Below, one piece after another: positions 1 to 4,991 of a stretch of DNA of 7,842 nt (the first letter of the stretch is position 1; every line of letters starts with the position of its first letter). The stretch is from Actinomycetota bacterium. Lineage in GTDB: Bacteria > Actinomycetota > Acidimicrobiia > IMCC26256 > PALSA-610. A program made the translations under genes and the position numbers. Below the pieces are notes generated by a model. The model searched no databases, was not told the origin of the DNA, and saw only the letters and a list, made by a program, of their open reading frames with translations. The stretch spans positions 1 through 7,842 of the forward strand of contig JAUZEI010000392.1 in assembly GCA_030839105.1 (NCBI GenBank), in the 5' to 3' direction.

Positions 1-114
1 GAGGAGCCCCAGGTGCGCGAGGTGTCGCCGGGCCAGTTCGTCGCGTGTCACTTCCCGCTCGCGGCGGGCGAGACGCTGCCGACCCGCAACGGCTCCGGTC
101 CGCTCGCGACCTGA
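1..114 (+). CDS. Oligopeptide/dipeptide ABC transporter ATP-binding protein, C-terminal fragment
   Basis: The first base opens an intact frame of 37 codons ending in TGA; the N-terminal part, with the Walker A, signature and Walker B motifs, lies outside the window. The visible tail reads EEPQVREVSPGQFVACHFPL followed by a short low-complexity end. This resembles the C-terminal extension found after the nucleotide-binding domain in OppD/OppF/DppD/DppF-type ATPases, where a Pro-rich stretch leads to a conserved 'VACH' near the end. Such proteins power import of peptides or other small solutes as the cytoplasmic ATPase of an ABC importer. The gene converges on the acyl-CoA dehydrogenase with only 36 bp between the stop codons. 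The family call rests on this tail alone, so the substrate and the D/F paralogue type are unknown. Confidence 0.72.
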   Translation, partial: EEPQVREVSPGQFVACHFPLAAGETLPTRNGSGPLAT

Positions 115-121
115 TCCGAGG

Positions 122-138
122 CGCGCCGGGCGGGCGCG
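122..138. terminator. GC-rich hairpin between convergent genes (candidate bidirectional terminator)
   Basis: CGCGCC and GGCGCG form a perfect 6-bp stem around a GGGCG loop, 7 nt past the ABC ATPase stop and 12 nt past the dehydrogenase stop. Position and symmetry suit a terminator shared by both converging transcripts. There is no T-run on either side, so it would be a U-less actinobacterial-type terminator or simply a chance GC-rich hairpin. Confidence 0.4.
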
Positions 139-150
139 GTGTTCGGTCCG

Positions 151-1320
151 TCAGTTGCGGGGGAGACCGAGGATGCGCTGGGCGACGATGTTCTTGTTGA
201 CCTGCGTCGTGCCGCCCGCGATCGTCAACGCACGGCTGTAGACACGATCGCGCGCCCAGGAGCCGTCGAGTCCGTCGGGGCCGAGCACCTCGGTCGCGAC
301 CTCGGCGATGTGCTGCTCGGCTTCGCTCCACAGGAGCTTCGCGATGCTGCCTTCCGGCCCCATCGCCCGGCCGTGTAGCTCGGCCGACAGCGCGCGCTCG
401 GAGATGAGCTTCAGCAACTCGCCTTCCATGTAGACCCGCGCAACGTGTTGGCGGATCACCGGGTCGTCGCTCGCGGTCGTGCCGTCGCCCATCGGTGTGC
501 GCCTGGCCTCGTCGATGAGACGCTTCACCTTCGAACGCGTGCCGAGGTGCAGCTTGGCCACCGTGCCCCGCTCGTAGGCGAGCGTGGTCATCGCGACGCG
601 CCAACCTTCGTTGACGGGGCCGAGCGTGGCGTCGACGGGAACGCGCACCTCGGTGAAGAAGATCTCGTTGAACTCCTTCTCGCCGGTGATCGTCTCGAGC
701 GGACGTACTTCGACCCCGGGCCGCGTCATGTCGACGAGAAGGCACGTGATGCCCTTGTGCTTCGAGACGCTGTTGTCGGTGCGCACGAGGAGCTCGCACC
801 AGTTGGCGAGATTGCCGAGCGTGTTCCACGTCTTTTGGCCGTTGACGATCCAGCTGTCGCCGTCCAGCACCGCGGAGCAGCGCAACGACGCGAGGTCGGA
901 GCCCGCGTTGGGCTCGGAGAATCCCTGGCACCAGATGTCGTCGCCGCGAAGCATGCGGGGGAGGAGGTTGGCCTTCTGCTCGTCGGTCCCGTGCTCGATG
1001 ATGGCCGGGGCGATGTTCGAGAGTCCGAGCGGGTTGAGTGTGCCGGGCGCGTGCGCGCGGTGCATCTCTTCGGCGTACACGACCTGTTCCATCACGCCCG
1101 CGCCGCGCCCGCCCCATTCCTCCGGCCAGGCGATGGCTGCGAACCGCGCGTCGGCAAGGGTGCGGTTCCACGCGCGCAGGCGTTCGAGACGCTCGCCGCC
1201 GAACTCGAGCGACATGCCGCCCAGACCGTCGCCCGCGAGCTCGGGGTCGAGGTTCGCGTCGAGCCACGCGCGGAATTCCTTGCGGAACGCCTCGGCCTCC
1301 GCCGGATACCGGAAGTCCAT
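151..1320 (-). CDS. Acyl-CoA dehydrogenase (FadE-like)
   Basis: This is a complete 389-aa FAD-dependent acyl-CoA dehydrogenase, a normal length for the family, which oxidises an acyl-CoA thioester to the 2,3-enoyl-CoA and passes electrons to an electron-transfer flavoprotein. The N-terminal helical domain (about 1-125) precedes the FAD/substrate motif FSEPNAGSD (134-142), a middle beta domain with WIVNGQKTW (157-165), and a C-terminal helical domain ending in the usual GGTTQVNKNIVAQRILGLP. The catalytic Glu normally seen in the C-terminal 'YEGT' motif is absent (IAGGT, 367-371). Glu250 in LAYERG lies where isovaleryl-CoA and long-chain dehydrogenases carry their helix-G base, so it may substitute. 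ATG at 1320 gives the standard N-terminus; a weak GAGG lies 8 nt upstream. It is the last gene of the TetR/oxidoreductase block, 70 bp after the beta subunit across a tandem repeat. The substrate cannot be read from sequence. Confidence 0.93.
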   Translation of the reverse strand: MDFRYPAEAEAFRKEFRAWLDANLDPELAGDGLGGMSLEFGGERLERLRAWNRTLADARFAAIAWPEEWGGRGAGVMEQVVYAEEMHRAHAPGTLNPLGLSNIAPAIIEHGTDEQKANLLPRMLRGDDIWCQGFSEPNAGSDLASLRCSAVLDGDSWIVNGQKTWNTLGNLANWCELLVRTDNSVSKHKGITCLLVDMTRPGVEVRPLETITGEKEFNEIFFTEVRVPVDATLGPVNEGWRVAMTTLAYERGTVAKLHLGTRSKVKRLIDEARRTPMGDGTTASDDPVIRQHVARVYMEGELLKLISERALSAELHGRAMGPEGSIAKLLWSEAEQHIAEVATEVLGPDGLDGSWARDRVYSRALTIAGGTTQVNKNIVAQRILGLPRN

Positions 1321-1330
1321 GGTCAGGGCC

Positions 1331-1348
1331 TCACTTCTCGATGCTCAT
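1331..1348 (-). other. Mini-ORF of five codons (MSIEK) in the intergenic repeat
   Basis: On the minus strand an ATG at 1348 reads Met-Ser-Ile-Glu-Lys and stops at TGA (1331-1333), 10 nt before the dehydrogenase ATG. It is in the beta-subunit frame and ends with the same three residues as that protein. No Shine-Dalgarno sequence precedes it, so translation would depend on re-initiation after the upstream stop. It may be only a by-product of the tandem duplication. Confidence 0.3.
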
Positions 1349-1360
1349 GGGTCGAAGTGG

Positions 1361-1378
1361 TCACTTCTCGATCTTCAT
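1361..1378 (-). other. Mini-ORF of five codons (MKIEK) in the intergenic repeat
   Basis: On the minus strand an ATG at 1378 reads Met-Lys-Ile-Glu-Lys, then TGA (1361-1363). It starts 12 nt after the beta-subunit stop codon, in the same frame, and the next mini-ORF starts 12 nt after its own stop. The regular stop-12 nt-ATG spacing could allow terminating ribosomes to re-initiate stepwise toward the dehydrogenase gene, but there is no ribosome binding site and no other proof of expression. Confidence 0.3.
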
Positions 1379-1390
1379 GGGTCGAAGTGG

Positions 1391-2260
1391 TCACTTCTCG
1401 ATACCCCCGCGCGCGAGCTGTTCGTCGACTTCCCGCTGCTTGGCGACGTTCTCGGCGTGGAGTTCGTCGGTCGTGCGGACGCGGCCGTCGACCTTCAACT
1501 CGCCCATGATGTGCACCTCGCCCAGGGTCTCCTGCATGTAGTCGGGGCCGTCGGCGGTAGGGACGAACCACCCGGTCGGGCACATGGTGAGCACCTCCAC
1601 GAAGGTGAAGCCCTCGCCCCGCAGCTGCGACTCGAACGCGCGCTTGAACATCTTGCGGGTACGCGCGACCGAGCCCGCGTTGTGCACCGAGCCCCGCGCG
1701 ACGTATGAGGCACCCTGCAGCTGTGCGATGAGATCACCGATCAGGATGGGGTAGCCGTGATACTCCGCGTCGCGACCGTCGAGAGTGTTCTTCGTGCGCT
1801 GACCGATCACGCTCGTGGCGGTCATGTGACCGCCGGTCTCACCGAACACTCCGTTGTTCAACAGGATGCAGGTGACCTTCTCGCCGCGCGCCGCGGTATG
1901 GAGCACCTCCTGCAGGCCCTCGTTCACCATGTCGCCGTCGCCCTGCAAGGTGAAGACGAGGGAGTCGGGGAGCATGCGCTTCACGCCCGTCGCGACCGAC
2001 GGTGCACGCCCGTGCAACGCCTGCACGAGATCGACGTCCATAGTGCCCGCGAACGACGTGTAACACCCGATGCCCGCGACCGCGATGGTGCGGGCGGCGA
2101 CGTCGAGCTCCTCGATGCATTCGAGGAATTGGCGCACGGCGAGCGGTTCGCCGCACCCGGGACACATGTGGTGCTCCTGGGTGAGCAGGAGATCGGGCTT
2201 GAGCGACTCGACTTTGCGGGCCGGAACCGTGGGAGCGGAGGACGTGTCGATGATCGTCAT
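1391..2260 (-). CDS. 2-oxoacid:ferredoxin oxidoreductase, beta subunit (thiamine pyrophosphate-binding)
   Basis: This 289-aa protein is the TPP-binding catalytic subunit of a four-subunit 2-oxoacid:ferredoxin oxidoreductase, which oxidatively decarboxylates a 2-oxo acid with CoA to acyl-CoA, CO2 and reduced ferredoxin. The TPP motif runs from GDGD (107-110) to LNN (134-136). Four cysteines in the expected places, C33 and C36 (CPGCGE), C66 (GIGC) and C227 (MCPTG), should bind the cluster next to TPP. It starts at ATG 2260, overlapping the alpha stop by 4 nt (ATGA), with AGGAG 8 nt upstream. Separate alpha, beta, gamma and ferredoxin genes match the VorABCD/KorABCD type rather than the fused anaerobic pyruvate enzyme. 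The protein ends Gly-Gly-Ile-Glu-Lys, and its last codons are the seed of the downstream tandem repeat. The class is certain; substrate (branched-chain 2-oxo acid, 2-oxoglutarate or other) is not. Confidence 0.93.
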   Translation of the reverse strand: MTIIDTSSAPTVPARKVESLKPDLLLTQEHHMCPGCGEPLAVRQFLECIEELDVAARTIAVAGIGCYTSFAGTMDVDLVQALHGRAPSVATGVKRMLPDSLVFTLQGDGDMVNEGLQEVLHTAARGEKVTCILLNNGVFGETGGHMTATSVIGQRTKNTLDGRDAEYHGYPILIGDLIAQLQGASYVARGSVHNAGSVARTRKMFKRAFESQLRGEGFTFVEVLTMCPTGWFVPTADGPDYMQETLGEVHIMGELKVDGRVRTTDELHAENVAKQREVDEQLARGGIEK

Positions 2261-3426
2261 TTCTGGTGCTCCTGGAGTTGGTACGAGAACTGTTCGTAGC
2301 CGGGGATGGGCGGGAGCTCGCGGTCTTCGTGCAGAGCGAGTATGCGGTCGGTGATGGCTTCGACGTCGAGGAGGCGGCCGACGCCGAATCCCGACTGGTC
2401 GGTGGAGACGCCGCCGATGTAGGTGACCGGCGCGCGGCCGGCGACGCCGATGCGGACGTCTTCGACCAGCTGGCCCGCGGAGAGCTCGAAGCTCCCGATC
2501 CGCTTGACGTTCGGGCCGGCGGCCACCTCCGCGAGCGCGGCATAGGGGAACGGCCAGATCGTGATCGGGCGCAGGTAGCCGATGCGGTGACCGGCGTCGC
2601 GCAGCTCGTTGATGGCGTACTTGACGAACTTCGCGGGTGAACCGAACGCGACGACGATCGTCTCCGCGTCGTCGCAGAAACCCTGCTCGAACCGGACCTC
2701 ACGTTCCATCAACGGGATCTTGGTCGCGATGTACTGCGCCTTGCCCTCCTGGCCCATCGCGGGCTGCCCGGTCTTGGCCACACCCAACGGCGTGACGCCG
2801 CGGCTCTGCCCGCTCCCGGTTTGCGATCCGTCGACGGCCCAATCCTTCTTCGGCAGTTCCGGGAACGCCATCGGTTCGATCGAGATCGCCTCCTGCGTGT
2901 GCGCGAGGAGGTAGTCGCCGTAGACGAGTACGGGATTGCGCCACTTGTCGGCAAGGTGGAACGCGAGCTGCACGTGCTCGACACCTTCGCGGACGTCTTG
3001 GGGGGCGAGCACGATGTGGCGGTAGTCGCCGTGGCCGCCGCCGCGTGTCGCCTGGAAGTAGTCCTGTTGACCACGCGCCATGTTGAAGATGACCAGCGGC
3101 AGCTCGGCGAGCGTGATCTCCGAGAACGACTCCTGCATGAGCGAGAGGCCCTGTCCGGTGGATCCCGTCGCGGCACGGGCCCCGGTGGAGAGTGCACCCC
3201 ACGCCATACCGACCGCCTCGAGCTCCGACTCCGCGTTGATGCATACGCCGCCCGCTTCGGGAAGCAGGCGCGCGCAATGCTCGAGCACCTCGGTGAACGG
3301 CGTCATGGGATAGCCGGCGAAGAACCGGCAGCCCGCCGCGATCGCGGCGCGGGCAAGTGCCTCGGAGCCCTCCATCAGCACGCGTTCGGCGGGAGGGGCG
3401 GTGGTGGTAGTGGCGGTGACGGTCAT
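2257..3426 (-). CDS. 2-oxoacid:ferredoxin oxidoreductase, alpha subunit (VorB/KorA-like)
   Basis: This 389-aa subunit combines the pyrimidine-binding domain I of the TPP site (about 15-200) with the domain II transketolase-like region (about 240-370). Family signatures are visible: GYPMTPFTE (38-46), the acidic INAESELEAVGMAWGA segment (63-78) holding the Glu expected to contact the TPP aminopyrimidine, TGSTGQGLSLMQE (87-99), and DYFQATRGGGHGDYR (122-136), which closely resembles 2-oxoisovalerate enzyme VorB. The frame stays open upstream to 3633, but that extension would run antiparallel to known family N-termini and lie inside the ferredoxin gene. ATG at 3426 gives a normal length and a 4-nt ATGA overlap with the ferredoxin stop. 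No clear ribosome binding site precedes it, so coupling to ferredoxin translation is likely. A Thr-rich start (TVTATTTT) looks disordered. VorB is the favoured relative; KorA-like 2-oxoglutarate activity is not excluded. Confidence 0.93.
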   Translation of the reverse strand: MTVTATTTTAPPAERVLMEGSEALARAAIAAGCRFFAGYPMTPFTEVLEHCARLLPEAGGVCINAESELEAVGMAWGALSTGARAATGSTGQGLSLMQESFSEITLAELPLVIFNMARGQQDYFQATRGGGHGDYRHIVLAPQDVREGVEHVQLAFHLADKWRNPVLVYGDYLLAHTQEAISIEPMAFPELPKKDWAVDGSQTGSGQSRGVTPLGVAKTGQPAMGQEGKAQYIATKIPLMEREVRFEQGFCDDAETIVVAFGSPAKFVKYAINELRDAGHRIGYLRPITIWPFPYAALAEVAAGPNVKRIGSFELSAGQLVEDVRIGVAGRAPVTYIGGVSTDQSGFGVGRLLDVEAITDRILALHEDRELPPIPGYEQFSYQLQEHQK

Positions 3427-3734
3427 CGGATCGCCACGCTTTCTTTCGGGACGGCCGTGATGACCGGTTGCTCGTAGCGATACACCTCGAAGACGAAGTC
3501 GGGGCATACGTAGAGGCAGGCGCCGCAGCCCGTGCACCCCGGCGAGAGCTGCGGGAACCGGTACCCCATGTGGTTGACCTCGGTGGACATCGCCAGCACG
3601 CCGGGCGGGCAGGCCGGGATGCAGAGGTCGCACCCCTTGCAGTGCGCGGCATCGATCGTGACCGTGCCGCGGCTCTTGATGTCGATCGTCGTTCCGGAGA
3701 TGGACGGCTCGGAGATTCCCTTGTGCTCAGACAT
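3423..3734 (-). CDS. 2-oxoacid:ferredoxin oxidoreductase, ferredoxin (delta) subunit, 2x[4Fe-4S]
   Basis: This 103-aa protein carries two complete bacterial ferredoxin motifs: C32-x2-C35-x2-C38-x3-C42 (CKGCDLCIPACP) and C67-x2-C70-x2-C73-x3-C77 (CTGCGACLYVCP). It should hold two [4Fe-4S] clusters and carry electrons from the TPP site of the beta subunit to an external ferredoxin. Its residue pattern with a long N-terminal lead (about 1-28) matches the delta/KorD/VorD subunits rather than a free ferredoxin. ATG at 3734 is preferred over an in-frame start further upstream (3788), because GGGAG lies 7 nt before it and it gives an 8-nt overlap with the gamma stop; the upstream option would add 18 residues overlapping the gamma gene. 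It sits between gamma and alpha, as part of the same complex. Confidence 0.93.
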   Translation of the reverse strand: MSEHKGISEPSISGTTIDIKSRGTVTIDAAHCKGCDLCIPACPPGVLAMSTEVNHMGYRFPQLSPGCTGCGACLYVCPDFVFEVYRYEQPVITAVPKESVAIR

Positions 3735-4299
3735 TTGCGGTCTCCCAGGCGGGGAATTCGTTGACGGGTAGGAGTCGGGTGCCGGCACGCAGCGCTCGCT
3801 CGTTCGCCTCGATGTGCTGGGTGCGGTACGGCGGGATCGACGCCCGCATCGCCGTGATCAGACCGTCTTCGGAGACGATGCCCGTCGTCGCGCAGAACGC
3901 ACCGAGCATGACCATCGATCCCGACAGCGGGCTGCCCAGGTCGGTCGCGACCGTGGTTGCGGGAACGCGGTGCACCGTGACGTCGTCGCGCACGTCGCTC
4001 GTGAACGTGGTGTCGTTGACCAGTACGAGGCCGCCCGGTCGCAGCTTCGACTCGACTGCGGGCCAGTAGTCGTCATGCATGGCGATCGCCGACCATGCCC
4101 GCGACACGACAGGCGGAGCGAGGATCGGTGCATCCGCGACGACGACGGTGCTATCGGTGTTGCCGCCCCGCATCATGCCGCCGTACAGACCGAGGTACAT
4201 CACCTCCCGGCCTTCGAGGGTCGCGGCGCGGGCCAACACCTGCGCGCACAGCTGCACGCCTTGGCCGCCGATGCCGGTGATGAGCAACTCACGTTCCAT
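3727..4299 (-). CDS. 2-oxoacid:ferredoxin oxidoreductase, gamma subunit
   Basis: This 190-aa protein is the gamma (POR_N/KorC/VorC type) subunit of the oxidoreductase, the CoA-side domain of the complex. The signature GIGGQGV (9-15) opens a Rossmann-like fold, followed by a conserved YGGMMRGG (39-46) and a substantial helix-rich remainder ending in PVNEFPAWETANV. Length is typical. ATG at 4299 has AGGAG 6 nt upstream and overlaps the TetR gene's end by 11 nt, so its ribosome binding site lies inside the regulator gene. The stop overlaps the ferredoxin start by 8 nt. The order regulator-gamma-delta-alpha-beta ensures stoichiometric co-expression of the four subunits. Confidence 0.92.
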   Translation of the reverse strand: MERELLITGIGGQGVQLCAQVLARAATLEGREVMYLGLYGGMMRGGNTDSTVVVADAPILAPPVVSRAWSAIAMHDDYWPAVESKLRPGGLVLVNDTTFTSDVRDDVTVHRVPATTVATDLGSPLSGSMVMLGAFCATTGIVSEDGLITAMRASIPPYRTQHIEANERALRAGTRLLPVNEFPAWETANV

Positions 4300-4909
4300 G
4301 TAGGACTCCTGCGAGACAGAACTCCACGAGGTTGCGCACCTCGACGGGTTCGGGGCTGCGGCGTTGGATGATCGCGTCGTTCATGCGGGCGAGCGCGAGC
4401 TCGCAGACGAAGGCCGCGTCGTGATCGGTACCGCCGAGGGCCTTCACCGACGGTGCGAGGGTGGTGAGGAGGTCGGCGCGGGTGGCGGCGAGATCCTCCG
4501 GGTAGCGGTCTGCCAGCCGGGCGCCGTTGATCGCGAACGGACGCGTCGCCTCGGCCGCATCGGGGTTTCGGGCCTGGGCCAGCACGCCCTCGATCCAGAG
4601 CCGCACCTGCGCCTCGGCATCGTCGCTCGACGCCATCCGCGCGCGGAGGTACTCGACGAGTTGGCGCTGGCCGTCGGCCAGGACCGCGAGCAGCAACGCA
4701 TCCTTCGACGCGAAGTGGCGATAGAAGGCTTGGTTGGAGAGGCCGGCGGCCTTCACGATGTCTCGGACCTGGGGATCGATGTCGCCGGTCGTGCGCATGA
4801 CGGCGAAGGCGGCGTCGATGAGGCGCCGGACCTCGGCCGCGTACTGGCCGCGCCGCTCCGCCAGCGTGGCATCCGCCAGGCGTTCCTCGACCGGAACAAC
4901 GTTCTGCAC
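4289..4909 (-). CDS. TetR-family transcriptional regulator
   Basis: This 206-aa protein has the standard TetR build: an N-terminal helix-turn-helix (about 46-70, with VRDIVKAAGLSNQAFYRHFASKD) and a helical ligand-binding C-terminal half that is not conserved enough to name a ligand. A 20-residue arm precedes the DNA-binding domain. The start is GTG at 4909; no Shine-Dalgarno is visible and a TAGTGT element sits 8 nt upstream, so the message may be leaderless. Its gene is the first of the oxidoreductase block, and its end overlaps the gamma start by 11 nt, so it is co-transcribed with the genes it probably controls. Acyl-CoA-responsive TetR regulators commonly sit in such positions, making an acyl-CoA or related pathway intermediate a plausible effector. 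That is inferred from context, not from residues. Confidence 0.9.
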   Translation of the reverse strand: MQNVVPVEERLADATLAERRGQYAAEVRRLIDAAFAVMRTTGDIDPQVRDIVKAAGLSNQAFYRHFASKDALLLAVLADGQRQLVEYLRARMASSDDAEAQVRLWIEGVLAQARNPDAAEATRPFAINGARLADRYPEDLAATRADLLTTLAPSVKALGGTDHDAAFVCELALARMNDAIIQRRSPEPVEVRNLVEFCLAGVLHGT

Positions 4910-4918
4910 TGCCAGAAC
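4901..4918. promoter_or_regulatory. Palindrome spanning the TetR gene start (candidate operator)
   Basis: GTTCTG-N6-CAGAAC is a perfect 6-bp inverted repeat whose spacer contains the GTG start codon of the TetR gene. Its position, next to the putative TAGTGT -10 element (4917-4922 on the minus strand), suits autorepression of the whole block. TetR regulators often bind such palindromes near their own promoter. No second copy was noticed elsewhere in the window. Confidence 0.5.
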
Positions 4919-4922
4919 ACTA
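4917..4922 (-). promoter_or_regulatory. Possible -10 element for the TetR-led operon
   Basis: On the minus strand TAGTGT fits the actinobacterial TAnnnT -10 pattern and ends 7 nt before the GTG start, which would give a leaderless transcript. No convincing -35 element is seen 16-18 nt further upstream, so this is tentative. Confidence 0.3.
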
Positions 4923-4956
4923 TTCCACCCGGACCGAAGAGCGCCACGACCCCGAA

Positions 4957-4983
4957 CTTCCGTCCCAACTGTCGGGAGGGAAG
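4957..4983 (-). terminator. Hairpin after the acyl-CoA ligase gene (candidate terminator)
   Basis: Immediately after the ligase stop (8 nt), CTTCC-g-TCCC pairs with GGGA-g-GGAAG around a 7-nt loop: nine pairs with one central G-G mismatch. It would end ligase transcription before the TetR gene's own promoter. The T-run expected of an intrinsic terminator is missing, so confidence is moderate. Confidence 0.4.
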
Positions 4984-4991
4984 CGCCTCCG

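Larger units (their letters stand above)
1331..1402. repeat. 30-bp direct tandem repeat (two full units plus a 12-bp partial)
   Basis: Units at 1331-1360 and 1361-1390 differ at only two positions, and the first 12 bases of a third copy (1391-1402) are the 3' end of the beta-subunit gene. On the minus strand each copy ends in ATC GAG AAG TGA, the same Ile-Glu-Lys-stop that ends the beta protein, so the array looks like local duplication of that gene end and its spacer. Each unit junction also makes the near-palindrome GAAGTG-GT-CACTTC (1354-1367 and 1384-1397). Confidence 0.9.

Noticed and set aside
1331..1402. CRISPR array
   Set aside because: Repeats are directly adjacent with no spacers, only two full copies exist, and they derive from the neighbouring gene end.
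445..1708. Two long plus-strand open frames opposite the dehydrogenase and beta subunit
   Set aside because: Both run across a gene boundary and the tandem repeat, lack domain motifs, and overlap each other in different frames; typical high-GC shadows.
3427..3633. N-terminal extension of the alpha subunit
   Set aside because: The extension lies inside the ferredoxin gene in another frame and resembles no alpha-subunit start; ATG at 3426 gives normal length and an ATGA overlap.
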